Assembly: GCA_026419115.1 (NCBI GenBank)
Contig: JAOAAA010000023.1
Location: 1-37,080 of the forward strand
Reading direction: 5' to 3'
Origin: Gemmataceae bacterium
GTDB lineage: Bacteria; Planctomycetota; Planctomycetia; Gemmatales; Gemmataceae
Length of the DNA stretch: 37,080 nt
The translations under genes and the position numbers were made by a program. Positions 26,525 to 35,417 of the stretch are shown here, piece after piece (the stretch's first letter is position 1; the number at the start of each line of letters is the position of its first letter). The notes beneath the pieces are model-generated. The model worked only from the letters and a program-made list of their open reading frames with translations, was not told the origin of the DNA and did not search any database.

Positions 26525-29215
26525 TTATTTCTGGAAGCGGGTCTTTAATTTCTCCAACAACTCGACTTTGTTTTGTCCCTCCAGTGCGCTGAGCATGGCC
26601 TGTTGCGCTTCGGGGTGGGTTACATCAATCAGCAGAGCATCCCACGCAATCGCTTCGGCTTTGGCGAATTCTTTTGCTTCGAGCAACAGGTTGGCGAGTT
26701 GAAGACGACTCTTCAGATCGTCGGCATCGTTGGCGACTTGTTCGGAAAGAACATCGATCAGTCGGGGGGCATCTTTTTCTTTGAGGTAAATGTCGATCAA
26801 TTCCCGAAGCCAATTTCCATCGACGGGGGCTACCTTACGACCTTTCTCAAAGTAGCGGGCGGCTTTTTCGAGGTTGCCCTCTTTTTTGTAGATGCGGCCT
26901 ATTTCTTCGAGCAATTTGGGGTGTGTTTCATCTTTTTTCAAGGCGATCTCCAAAAGGGCCACGGCTCCCACGTTATCGCCGGCGTTCAGCAATAACCGAG
27001 CTTTCACCAACGTTGCCAGCGGATGTCCTTCCGATTTGCTAAGAATTTCATCGACCAGTTTCCTTGCTTCGTTGAGCATGCGTCGGCGCTCGTAGCCGTC
27101 GGCCACTCGGGCGGCCAAATCCACATCATCAGGGTTGGCTTGATGCGCTTTTAGAAGTTCGTCGAACTTCATCGGTTTCTCGGGGGCCGTTTGGGGACGG
27201 GTGGAAATGGCTTTGACTTGTTTCTCGATGTAATTGCGGTATCGTTTCTCGAATTCCTCTTTAGTCAGATCGAGAGCTTTGGATAGAGCGGTCGCATCGT
27301 CAAGACCTTCCCGATAGGCATTCAACAATTTGGCAATCGCTTCGATCCCAAAGGTATCGATCACAAATTGCACATAAAGGTTGGCTTGGCAGTAGGCCAA
27401 ATTCCACTCGGCTTGATTTCGGGGGCGAACAAATCCCAGCAGAATGGTATCGAGGTTCAAAAGGTCGTTTTTCTCAAAGCGTTCTCGAAGAATGAGGTTC
27501 CAAATGGGTGGGCGATTGCCCCCCTCTTGGCGGACGGCTAACCCTTCGGTCAACCAGTGTGGACATTGAAAATCGGTCTGGGCTAAGTTGAACACATGAA
27601 CCAATTCGTGGCGGATCACGCGGCCCCAATTGAACGGGGTGCGAATCCCCTTCCCTTTGGGAGAGACCATGGTAACAACTCGTCCGGTGCAGGCGCCAAT
27701 GGTGTGTAAATCGGGTAAACCGACCGTGCGTCCACTAAACATTTCATGATTGTTGAAGATTTCGACCAAGGTGCGCCCCGAGGGTTCAAAGGCAAAATCT
27801 TTGGCTAATTTGGCATGAATTTCCTCAAGGTAGTCGGCCAGAAACTGGGCCAAGAGAGCATCGTTTTTCGGATCGAACTTGATGGTGTAGTTTTTGGTTT
27901 GGAGTGTATCGTACTTGGCAAGATGATCCAACACTTTACGCGAATTCGAGACCCGCACATGAAAGCTGTCGAGCTTGAAGGCCAGATCGAGATATTTTCG
28001 TCCTTCCTCTTCATTGCCAAGGCGGAGGTAAAGCATGCCCAAAGCGGCTTTCGGGCCTGCCAAATCATCGCGAAGTTCGATCGCCTTTTTCAAGAAGATT
28101 TCCGAATCGCCGTAGATGCGTCGATCTTCCAATGCGAGCGCCAACTCGTAGTAAAAAATGCCCGGCTTGGTATTGAATTGCTCGACTTCCGCCGCAAGAG
28201 TTTTGACCGCCTGTTTATTCCGCGAGAGGTATTCGGTGGCAGCGAGTTTCCCATAAACGGCCTCCTCGCGGGGATTGATGCTCTTGGCTTTTTCAAGAAG
28301 TTTGCGAGCTTCGGCCAAATCCCCACCGGCAAGGCGAACTTCGGCTTTGAGTCGTAAGGCCGAGACGAGGTTCGGGTTGATTTCAAGGGCCTTATCGGCG
28401 TTGGCTTCGGCCTCTTTCATTTCGTATTGCTGAAAGAAAATGCGTCCCTGCCCCACATACGCCACCGCCACTTTGGGATTGATTTTCAGGGCATTTTCAT
28501 AGGCTTCCAACGCTTGGGGGCGGTTATATTTTTCGAGAAGAATATCCCCGACCATGACCTCGGCTTGCCAATAGTTCGGGTTCGCTTTCAAGGCATCGGG
28601 TGCGATTTCGTTGATGATAAAACGAAACTGCTGCGGCAAAACATTTCGCCGAGCATTTTCGGCCCCAGCTAGACCGACTAGAACTAACTCGGCCGGATCG
28701 GTAATTGGTTTATCGTCCTCATCTCGTTGGCTGTAAGTTCGCACAAACCAGCGCATCTCGGTGTCGGCTGCTTTCAGATCGCCGCTATCTCGTAAAATGC
28801 GCGCCCGCACCCAACGAGCCAAAAAATGATCCTCTTTGAGTTTAATCGCTGCTTCGGCATCTTTTTTCGCTTCTTCCCATTTTCCCAAAGAGAAACGGAG
28901 ATCGGCCCGATGGGCTAACAAATCGGGATGATCGGGTTTCTTTTTGAGCATCTCATCAAGAACTTGGGCGGCCTTGTCGTAATCTCCCGTGAGGGAATAA
29001 CGCTGTGCCAACCCTATGGCCGCAGCCGCTTGGTGGACTGGATCATCCAATAATTTCTCGAAGCCCGCCTGAGCTTCGGCGAGATTGCCCCGTTGCAATC
29101 TTTCTTGAGCTTCGGTCAACGGGGTCTTTTTGCTCGCGGGGGAATCTTTTGGGGTTTGTCCCCAAATTGCGGAGTTGACAGAAATTAACAGAAGGATCGA
29201 AAAAACACATCTCAT
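26525..29215 (-). CDS. secreted TPR protein with peptidase MA-like (HExxH) domain
   Basis: After a signal peptide (about residues 3-17, cut near IWGQ) come many tetratricopeptide repeats (about 25-440). A gluzincin-type metallopeptidase domain follows (about 470-680): HELVH (His536, Glu537, His540) with the distal zinc ligand Glu557 in HWLTEG. Further TPRs extend to residue about 896. The pairing of TPRs and an MA-type peptidase is known in planctomycetes and other bacteria; the substrate is unknown. The zinc ligands are present, so the domain may be active. ATG 29215 puts the signal peptide at the very N-terminus; ATG 29242 would add nine residues. It diverges from the mini-lipoprotein gene, sharing a promoter spacer of about 115 bp. 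Confidence 0.85.
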   Translation of the reverse strand: MRCVFSILLLISVNSAIWGQTPKDSPASKKTPLTEAQERLQRGNLAEAQAGFEKLLDDPVHQAAAAIGLAQRYSLTGDYDKAAQVLDEMLKKKPDHPDLLAHRADLRFSLGKWEEAKKDAEAAIKLKEDHFLARWVRARILRDSGDLKAADTEMRWFVRTYSQRDEDDKPITDPAELVLVGLAGAENARRNVLPQQFRFIINEIAPDALKANPNYWQAEVMVGDILLEKYNRPQALEAYENALKINPKVAVAYVGQGRIFFQQYEMKEAEANADKALEINPNLVSALRLKAEVRLAGGDLAEARKLLEKAKSINPREEAVYGKLAATEYLSRNKQAVKTLAAEVEQFNTKPGIFYYELALALEDRRIYGDSEIFLKKAIELRDDLAGPKAALGMLYLRLGNEEEGRKYLDLAFKLDSFHVRVSNSRKVLDHLAKYDTLQTKNYTIKFDPKNDALLAQFLADYLEEIHAKLAKDFAFEPSGRTLVEIFNNHEMFSGRTVGLPDLHTIGACTGRVVTMVSPKGKGIRTPFNWGRVIRHELVHVFNLAQTDFQCPHWLTEGLAVRQEGGNRPPIWNLILRERFEKNDLLNLDTILLGFVRPRNQAEWNLAYCQANLYVQFVIDTFGIEAIAKLLNAYREGLDDATALSKALDLTKEEFEKRYRNYIEKQVKAISTRPQTAPEKPMKFDELLKAHQANPDDVDLAARVADGYERRRMLNEARKLVDEILSKSEGHPLATLVKARLLLNAGDNVGAVALLEIALKKDETHPKLLEEIGRIYKKEGNLEKAARYFEKGRKVAPVDGNWLRELIDIYLKEKDAPRLIDVLSEQVANDADDLKSRLQLANLLLEAKEFAKAEAIAWDALLIDVTHPEAQQAMLSALEGQNKVELLEKLKTRFQK

Positions 29216-29331
29216 AGCGATAATCTCGGCGAAAAGGGGCATCCTGTTAGGATAGCGGAGATTGGCCTTGATTGTTCCTCAGATTTGGTTATCGGAGAGA
29301 AATTCTGGTCACTCCGGAAGGGGAAACCGCG

Positions 29332-29547
29332 ATGCGTCGAGTGTGCTGGCTATTGTTGATCGTCGCCTTGACTGTGGTGGAAACGGGCTGCCGTCGCTGG
29401 TGTCGTCCGTATCGAGATCGATACGATTACTATGATGATGATTGTGACGATCGGTATCGTCGGCCCCCGCGCTATGCCGATCGGGATCGTTGCGATGATC
29501 CTTGCGAACCACGCCGCGGCCGGTTCTTGCCCAACGATTGTCGTTGA
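29332..29547 (+). CDS. Cys-, Arg- and Asp-rich mini-lipoprotein
   Basis: A 71-residue protein begins with a hydrophobic signal and a lipobox-like ETGC with Cys20. The mature part is dense in Arg, Asp and Tyr and holds seven cysteines overall (5, 20, 24, 38, 54, 58, 70). Such composition suggests a disulfide-bonded or metal-binding surface peptide; no family is recognised. GGAAGGGG precedes the ATG at good spacing. The coding part is very rich in CGAT and GATCG words, which may reflect expansion of a short sequence unit. It lies 57 bp before the aldolase gene, on the same strand. Confidence 0.6.
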   Translation: MRRVCWLLLIVALTVVETGCRRWCRPYRDRYDYYDDDCDDRYRRPPRYADRDRCDDPCEPRRGRFLPNDCR

Positions 29548-29604
29548 GCGCGGACTTCACGCCGCCGATTCATCCCCCTTTGTAGCAGACTTCGAGAAAT
29601 TTTT

Positions 29605-30399
29605 ATGCGTGCCAATCTGGTCAAAAGCAAGCTCAAACAAGGTCAAGCCAGTTGTGGAACTTGGCTATCGTTGGGGAATATCCCCGCAGCTCGGTTTCTG
29701 GCTCGCACGGGGTTCGATTGGTTAACCGTAGATATTGAACATAGCCTTGTGGGAATGGAGACGGCCGCTCACATTTTTGGCGCCGTGGCCGATGCAGGCT
29801 GCACTTGCCTAGCGCGGGTGCCTGCCAATCGACATGACCATATCAAACGGGTGTTGGATAATGGCGCTCATGGGGTGGTCGTCCCCATGGTGATGAATCG
29901 GCAAGAAGCGGAAGACGCTGTCGCTGCGATGCTTTATCCGCCTAAGGGAAATCGCAGTGTCGGGGGGAACGTCCATGCCTTGAACTTCGAGGCCACCGCT
30001 GCCGAGTATTATGCTCGGGCCGATGAGGAGATTTTGATTGTGTTGCAGTGTGAACACATCAAGGCCGTCGAAAATTTTGAGGCGATTTATTCCGTGGCTG
30101 GCGTCGATGCCGTCTTCGTCGGGCCGAACGATCTCGCTGCCAGTATGCGCTCAGCCGATGGGAAACCCCCTTCAGGCAAGGCCACGAAAGAAGCGCTAGA
30201 TCATGTGCTTCAATCGTGCCAGAAAATGGGAATTGCGCCGGGAATCCATGCCATGAATCCCGAAGAGGCACGCCTTCGCTTGGAAGAAGGCTGGCGCTTT
30301 GTGGCGGTGCAAAGTGAATTGCGCTTCATGATGGAGGCAGCCACGCAAGCCCTGAAAACAATCGGCTGGAATACCACACGCGAAATCGCCAAGTACTAA
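29605..30399 (+). CDS. HpcH/HpaI-family aldolase
   Basis: This 264-residue class II aldolase of the HpcH/HpaI/citrate-lyase fold keeps the catalytic set: His46 (in VDIEHS), Arg71 (ARVP), Glu150 (LQCEH) and Asp176 (GPNDL), the metal and base residues of the HpaI group. Reported substrates of relatives include 4-hydroxy-2-oxoheptanedioate, 2-keto-3-deoxy sugar acids and 2-keto-3-deoxyrhamnonate. The product is pyruvate plus an aldehyde. A sugar-acid role would fit the tagaturonate reductase-like gene elsewhere in the window, but this is weak evidence. CGAGA lies upstream of ATG. A copy of its last 17 bases recurs 73 bp downstream. Confidence 0.88.
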   Translation: MRANLVKSKLKQGQASCGTWLSLGNIPAARFLARTGFDWLTVDIEHSLVGMETAAHIFGAVADAGCTCLARVPANRHDHIKRVLDNGAHGVVVPMVMNRQEAEDAVAAMLYPPKGNRSVGGNVHALNFEATAAEYYARADEEILIVLQCEHIKAVENFEAIYSVAGVDAVFVGPNDLAASMRSADGKPPSGKATKEALDHVLQSCQKMGIAPGIHAMNPEEARLRLEEGWRFVAVQSELRFMMEAATQALKTIGWNTTREIAKY

Positions 30400-30468
30400 A
30401 AAATTTTGAGATTCTCAAAACGTTAGGTAATAAACAATCAGGAAAGGCTCCCGCGAAATCGCCAAGTA
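30379..30468. repeat. 17-bp direct repeat after the aldolase 3' end
   Basis: CGCGAAATCGCCAAGTA occurs at 30379-30395, within the last codons of the aldolase gene, and again at 30452-30468 in the spacer. It looks like a remnant of a partial duplication of the gene end. Confidence 0.65.
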
Positions 30469-30921
30469 TTTGATAGAACTTGTAGAAGTTGCTGCCGGTT
30501 CTGGCCCATTTTTCGGGCGGGATGTTGGGAAGGGATAATAATGAAAGAAACTGACCCGAAGTGTTGACCATTCAGAGGATTCCGTCGTGTCTGATCTCAA
30601 CCCAACCACTCTGCCTCCTTTTTCCAAACCCGATCCCGAGGCCTTTTGCAAGGAAATTCAGCCGATCTAAGAACAACTCATTCAGCAGGTCGCTCAGGCC
30701 ATCAACTTGGCAAAGTCAGTTAGGAACAGCCGCTTAGGTCTGCCCGAAAAATTTGCCAGACCCTTTTTGAAATCTTGAATCGAGCGTGCCAATCAAGTAT
30801 TTTTTCGAGTTGAATTTAGAAAGAGTGAGTTGAAGGTAGGTGATGCGTTCAGAATCCCCGATGGTGCTATTTTCCTATGACGATCCTGTATTCTTGGCGA
30901 GACTGTAACCTCCCAACTGTT
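30400..30921. other. intergenic region with a decayed reading frame
   Basis: The spacer holds the repeat of the aldolase end and a broken small ORF at 30587-30778. Nothing else is convincing. Minus-strand ORFs here overlap each other and lack ribosome sites. Confidence 0.5.
30587..30778 (+). pseudogene. possible decayed small ORF with an internal stop
   Basis: A good ribosome site (AGAGG, about 8 bases before GTG 30587) opens a frame of 27 codons (MSDLNPTTLPPFSKPDPE...) ended by TAA at 30668. The same frame then continues protein-like for 35 more codons (EQLIQQVAQAINLAKS) to a TGA at 30776-30778. This looks like a degraded gene, possibly the start of a lost longer one. It could instead be a real 27-codon peptide. 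I do not recognise a family. Confidence 0.3.
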
Positions 30922-31911
30922 TTAGAAAGCAGTGCCATCAATGACCTCACCGCCGTTGCGGGTGGCCAAGCTGCGGAAGGTATTTAGATCGACCCGATCG
31001 GTAATCAATCGAACCGAACCATCACTATTAAGGAAGTTACAACCGTTCGTATGCGGCGACATGAATCCACTCGGACTGTTCGAGAGCATATTCGGCTTGC
31101 TCGAGCGGATGTGACATGTGACATGCAAATTGGCAGGACGATAATTGTGTGTCCGGTTTGGGTATCCCATTCGGGTCGCCCATGTCTCGGTATGCACCAC
31201 TTCACTTCCAGTGATACTACCTAGCCATGTTGCTTCAGCAATACGGCTCATCCGCTCACCAATACACACCGTGTTAGCGGTGCCATCGGTAATATCTTCG
31301 ATCCTAACTTGGCTATTTCGGAAAAACATTCCGTTAAAGGCTCCGTTCTCTTCATGATCATTTGTCCCCAAGACCCCTGTGTACGATGAAACGGGGGCCC
31401 GAGTGATCACGCTTCCTACTCCGGAAAGAATCACGGCAGAGCTTGATTCTCCAAAATCCCAAACATCAATGAGTTTCGGAGTGGTATCACTGGGGCAAAC
31501 ATACTGTGAAACCAAGGCCAATTGACTACGAGTCACGGCATTATTGGGATGTAGTATTGGCAGATTTAAGTTAATCTGATTAAACAGGTTGTCTTGCTCC
31601 ATGTAAGGCAGAAGATAAACGAAGAAGCTCCAACCCGGCTCGAAATAGCTCGGAACCGTTGTTGTGAGAGTGCGCCAATTCACATTTCCGGGGTGATTCA
31701 AACTCGTAAAGCCTGCCGGAAAACATCCCTCGGCACTGTGATAATTATGCAGTGCAAGACCAATTTGTTTCAGATTGTTTTGGCAACGGGTCCGATTGGC
31801 GGCTTCGCGAACTTTTTGTACTGCGGGTAATAATAACCCAATTAAGATGGCAATGATTGCTATCACTACCAACAATTCAATGAGTGTGAATCCTGATCTT
31901 CTCGAGAACAT
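30922..31911 (-). CDS. DUF1559 protein with pseudopilin-type N-terminus
   Basis: The N-terminus is a type IV pilin/pseudopilin signal: [17 protein letters not shown], with cleavage expected before Phe8 and Glu at position 5 of the mature chain. The C-terminal DUF1559 domain follows (about 30-329), with [21 protein letters not shown] and ending in [14 protein letters not shown]. The family is greatly expanded in planctomycetes, often in dozens of copies per genome, and is thought to form or use a type II secretion/pilus-like machinery; function is mostly unknown. ATG 31911 starts the pilin signal; a GAGGAG site lies upstream. A longer start at 31941 is possible but spoils the signal layout. 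It is monocistronic. Confidence 0.92.
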   Translation of the reverse strand: MFSRRSGFTLIELLVVIAIIAILIGLLLPAVQKVREAANRTRCQNNLKQIGLALHNYHSAEGCFPAGFTSLNHPGNVNWRTLTTTVPSYFEPGWSFFVYLLPYMEQDNLFNQINLNLPILHPNNAVTRSQLALVSQYVCPSDTTPKLIDVWDFGESSSAVILSGVGSVITRAPVSSYTGVLGTNDHEENGAFNGMFFRNSQVRIEDITDGTANTVCIGERMSRIAEATWLGSITGSEVVHTETWATRMGYPNRTHNYRPANLHVTCHIRSSKPNMLSNSPSGFMSPHTNGCNFLNSDGSVRLITDRVDLNTFRSLATRNGGEVIDGTAF

Positions 31912-32340
31912 TTCCCAGCTACTCCTCGATGACAATAACAAATGACTTCAGGATTTTGCAAGTCTTGTGCCAGAGTAGGGGATTTTCTCATTTATTTTTC
32001 CGATTTTGAGAACAGCAGACAAAAGGTTGTTTTGCGAGCAGCCAAAAAAAAAACCCGACAAATCAAGGCCAATCATGAAGGAGAACAATCTCAGCGGATG
32101 TTTGTCAAAGTAGCATTGAGACCATCTGAGAACATTCAAAGAACCCGCTCGATTTACTAGAATTAGGCAAATTTTTATCCATCCCCATCCAAAAAATTCT
32201 CATGCTTAGAATTGGCAAGATGGGTGTGAATTCTCTCGGTTAGACGATTGGCATCACAGCTGGACCCCGCATCAATCCAAGTGGTTGTCAATCTTGTGGA
32301 ATTGCTACAACTGGACGAGTTGACACCTCTTGAGTTCACT
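31912..32340. other. intergenic region upstream of DUF1559 gene
   Basis: This spacer must hold the promoter of the DUF1559 gene and the end of the transglutaminase-like gene. A run of A residues occurs near 32046. A plus-strand ORF (31942-32160) lacks a ribosome site and protein character. I see no clear terminator or repeat. Confidence 0.45.
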
Positions 32341-34242
32341 TCACTTGATAGGTTCTAGTTCGACCCAGCGGGTTTGGACATTCTTTCCCGTCGGAATGGT
32401 CCATTCCTCCTTGACCCCTTTGCTGATGTGGCTGTGAGTATGTTGGCCTCGATCGTCGGTCCAACAGAAGGTCACCTTCGTTCGGTCTGGGGGCGAGGTT
32501 TGGTAAACCAAGTGAAGTTCGGGGCGGATATAGGCCTTACCGCCGTTGTTTTTGAATCGCACTTGGACCGATTTAGTTTCTCCTTGTAGTTTGACGCTTC
32601 CCCAACAGAAACTTTGACTCCAGAAATCTTTGGGTTCGTCACCTTGTCGAAGGATATTCCAATCTTTGACTAACGGTTGCCACGATTTTCCTCCATCCTT
32701 GGAATACTCGATCTGATACAAAATTTTCGGGTCCGGCGGAGAACTCGAACGAACATGAGCGGAAGCGTAAATTTCGCGAATCGGCTCGCCGCGAGGGGTG
32801 CTTAGCTCGAGGGTCACATTCGGGGAATCAATCTTACCGGCAACCACATGAGGTAAAATCTGCGGGAGATTTGGTCCGGCGTTCACTTGAGCTTGTTGAC
32901 CTGCCTCTAATTTCACTCGGCATTCTCCATCGGTCAAACGGGGAATGATCGCGACGTTGCATTGGCAAACGGTGGTGATGGTCAAATCTTTTCCTTCGAG
33001 TTTCTTGGCGGGTTGATGAATTCTCAACCAGTATTGGCGATGCCCCTTTACCACATCGGTCAGGTCCAGCGATTTCTCTTTCATCTCGGTGTGGGTCCAA
33101 GAATGCCCCCGATTCACCGAGAGGGAAATTTTCCCCAACGGTTCCCCGCGAAGAACCAAGCCATTCTTGGCGCCGGCATCGTAAATTCCCCAAGGTTGAT
33201 CGTTCGCGGGTGTGGCAGCAATGATATAGGGGGTCGTAAATTCTAACGTCACTTGTTTTTCGTCTTCGGAAACCACGGCCTCGCGATAATCGCCCCGAAA
33301 ATCGGGCTTGTAGACATACACGGCATTGGCATATCGGGCTTGGCCATCAATATGGGGGGTGCCGTTTTTCGATTGATACATTTTCTCGGGTTGGTTCACC
33401 CATGTCCGCGAGCGTTCGGGGCCGAGGATGTTTCCGGTTCGATAGTTTCTGCCCCAAAAAACAAAGGTTTTGCCATCTTCCAAACCAGGGGCCAAGTAAC
33501 GCCGCAAGGTTTCTCCCCGACGAAGATGAACCATGGGGGGGGGGCCACTATAACCGCTCAGATACTCCGCAACAGCAAAGGCCGAGAAGCTACTCGCATC
33601 GTCCGCGTACAGACCACAAGGAAGCCATCCTTGCTGACGTTGGGGTTTGAAATTCCGGTCGGTCAATTGCTTCCAATTCGGAGCGATTTCCGACAGCCCC
33701 ATCAACCTTTTCCCATCGGGGGTAAAAATCACGGTTGAAAGATCATGATCGAGCAGGACCCAACGACCTGTACCGTATTCTCCCCCTTTGAGGAACACTT
33801 CAAAAGAGTTGTGTCCTTTGGTACCGACACTTCGCCCGCGACTATGCCCCAGAAGAGCTTCCATCTCGGCCACCCACTGGGAATGAGTGGTGCCACACAA
33901 AGCAAAGCCGTGAGCAAACAAGCCGGTCCAATACTCGCGTTCTTTCGGATCGGGGCCTTTGCCCAGCCCCACTCCCCAAAGGTCTTGGCCACCTTCTTCC
34001 CCATGCCAATAGTGAGTGTTGCGCCACAACCACGATGCCAGCACTCGATCCTCATCGGTTTTCACCACCCGCCCCGTGATCCGCTCGTACAATCGGGCTT
34101 GGGTGGCAAACAGCCTTTCAAATGTCGAGCAGGAAAGTTCACCAGAGTACCAAGGGTGATCGGTCGCAATTTGCGGATCGCCGACATCGGCCCAGAGCAA
34201 TCCCCAACTGAGTAAGAAGGTCGAAAGAGCAGTTCGGAACAT
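32341..34242 (-). CDS. secreted transglutaminase-like protein
   Basis: A signal peptide (about residues 2-18) leads into a papain-like transglutaminase-type core in which the likely triad is Cys116 (ALCGTTHSQ), His144 (TKGHNSFEVF) and Asp165 (WVLLDHD). The rest (about 170-633) is beta-rich with several immunoglobulin-like or jelly-roll-like modules and no further recognised motif. Such proteins act as proteases, amidases or cross-linkers outside the cytoplasm; the activity here is not determined. The start at ATG 34242 puts the signal peptide first, although the ribosome site is weak; a start at 34305 would add 21 residues. It is monocistronic and stands beside the small membrane protein gene in opposite orientation. 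A ten-base C run (coding strand) at 33535-33544 is in frame. Confidence 0.7.
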   Translation of the reverse strand: MFRTALSTFLLSWGLLWADVGDPQIATDHPWYSGELSCSTFERLFATQARLYERITGRVVKTDEDRVLASWLWRNTHYWHGEEGGQDLWGVGLGKGPDPKEREYWTGLFAHGFALCGTTHSQWVAEMEALLGHSRGRSVGTKGHNSFEVFLKGGEYGTGRWVLLDHDLSTVIFTPDGKRLMGLSEIAPNWKQLTDRNFKPQRQQGWLPCGLYADDASSFSAFAVAEYLSGYSGPPPMVHLRRGETLRRYLAPGLEDGKTFVFWGRNYRTGNILGPERSRTWVNQPEKMYQSKNGTPHIDGQARYANAVYVYKPDFRGDYREAVVSEDEKQVTLEFTTPYIIAATPANDQPWGIYDAGAKNGLVLRGEPLGKISLSVNRGHSWTHTEMKEKSLDLTDVVKGHRQYWLRIHQPAKKLEGKDLTITTVCQCNVAIIPRLTDGECRVKLEAGQQAQVNAGPNLPQILPHVVAGKIDSPNVTLELSTPRGEPIREIYASAHVRSSSPPDPKILYQIEYSKDGGKSWQPLVKDWNILRQGDEPKDFWSQSFCWGSVKLQGETKSVQVRFKNNGGKAYIRPELHLVYQTSPPDRTKVTFCWTDDRGQHTHSHISKGVKEEWTIPTGKNVQTRWVELEPIK

Positions 34243-34663
34243 ACGAAAAAGGTGGTTCGAGGGTGAGATTATGAGGATGGCCCGACGAAGAGAATCGGCC
34301 AACACTCGGGAAAATCAGGGATTTTTTATGTGAGGTTACCGGAAGATTCAAGTCGCAACTGTCGGGATGAACTCAGGGATTCAAGGACACAAGAAGTCAG
34401 GCACACGAGAACACGAGGACGTAAGAAGTCAGGGATTCGACGATAAATCCAAGAACCAAAACCTCTGGCAAGTTTTGGAGCATTCCCTTCATCGAACATC
34501 CCTTGACCCAAAAGATTGGATATTTTAGATAAATTCTGAGATGAGTTGGCCCAAGGTCGGGTGATCGAAAAAATTCTCCGCAGGACCTGAAGGGGGGGCG
34601 TAATCCTTAGAGCTGACGATTTTTATCGGAGCAATGATATCCCTATCGAAGGAGGGAGCATTT
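34243..34663. other. intergenic region with short direct repeats
   Basis: An A/G-rich stretch repeats AAGAAGTCAGG at 34391-34401 and 34433-34443, with CACGAG words between. It must contain promoters for two divergent genes. No ORF or terminator stands out. Confidence 0.45.
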
Positions 34664-35239
34664 ATGCGGATGCTCGGGGTGTGGTTGGTGGGGTTCGGGA
34701 TCGTGATTCTGATCTCGTGCCTCTTTCCGATTGCCAATGCGGAAACCCTGACCCAATTATTGGGCTGGTTAGCCTGTACGGGGTTGGTCCCTTGTTCAAT
34801 GATTCTGATTGGCATCAATTTGGTCCGTCGGGCGGAAGATCGCCAGTTGGTCCGTCGTGCGGAAGATCACCAGTCGGAGTTACCCGTTTCGCCCCCCCCC
34901 CCTCCGGAAAAGTTGACACTGGAAACCTACCGAACGCGTTTTAGAAATTTCGACCTGAACCAATTAAATTGGCGGGGTTGGTTGTTGTTCTTCGCCACAC
35001 TGGGTTTAATTGGTATTGCGATTGTGATTGTCGTCCAAGTGCACGGGACAGAGCGAAAGATCGAGCCGAGGATGATGCGGGTTATCGCAGCAATCATTCT
35101 ACTCGCAGCAGTGGGGTTCTTTGTGGGAATGAAATGGCTTTTGAAACGATGTGGTTTTCCGATCACTCGGCAACGGAATCGGGGCGAGTCGCTGCCCGAT
35201 CACTCGGCAACAGAATCGGGGCAAGATGAATCCACCTGA
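34664..35239 (+). CDS. small membrane protein with internal and terminal repeats
   Basis: The protein has up to four hydrophobic helices: two near the start (about 2-20 and 30-50) and two in the second half (about 108-128 and 143-160). A nine-residue unit LVRRAEDRQ / LVRRAEDHQ is repeated between the helix pairs (about 53-70), followed by a Pro-rich spacer encoded by an eleven-base C run (34892-34902). The function is unknown. ATG 34664 is chosen because GGAGGGAG lies about six bases before it; ATG 34634 is a longer alternative. The 3' end carries a 37-bp duplicated segment (35161-35222) in a different frame, so the C-terminus may have been rewritten by duplication. A bidirectional terminator follows 115 bp downstream. 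Confidence 0.65.
   Translation: MRMLGVWLVGFGIVILISCLFPIANAETLTQLLGWLACTGLVPCSMILIGINLVRRAEDRQLVRRAEDHQSELPVSPPPPPEKLTLETYRTRFRNFDLNQLNWRGWLLFFATLGLIGIAIVIVVQVHGTERKIEPRMMRVIAAIILLAAVGFFVGMKWLLKRCGFPITRQRNRGESLPDHSATESGQDEST
34820..34873 (+). repeat. 27-bp in-frame tandem repeat
   Basis: Two copies (34820-34846, 34847-34873) encode LVRRAEDRQ and LVRRAEDHQ. They differ at two bases, so the duplication is recent or under constraint. Confidence 0.85.
35161..35222. repeat. 37-bp period duplication at the gene 3' end
   Basis: GATCACTCGGCAACGGAATC at 35161 recurs as GATCACTCGGCAACAGAATC at 35198, and the match extends into GGGGC. As 37 is not a multiple of three, the second copy is read in another frame and encodes the last residues of the protein. 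Confidence 0.85.
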
Positions 35240-35354
35240 TTCCCCCCCCTCACTCTTTCTAAATCATGAGGCCCTTCCTACGATCGCCTTGGCTTGCTTA
35301 TTGCGAAACGGGCAAAGGGCTTCGCTCCTGTGGATGGATGAATGAGGATAAAGA

Positions 35355-35392
35355 AAAAAGGTTGAACCATCTTGCGATGGTTCAACCTTTTT
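35355..35392. terminator. bidirectional intrinsic terminator
   Basis: A perfect 17-bp stem, AAAAAGGTTGAACCATC (35355-35371) with GATGGTTCAACCTTTTT (35376-35392), closes a TTGC loop. A-run and T-run ends make it work on both strands, between the small membrane protein gene and clpC. Confidence 0.92.
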
Positions 35393-35417
35393 AGATGGAC
35401 ATCGAACGAAGCGGGGC

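Noticed and set aside
27815-28357. 180-codon plus-strand ORF inside the TPR/peptidase gene
   Set aside because: Antisense of TPR codons; composition is typical of a shadow frame.
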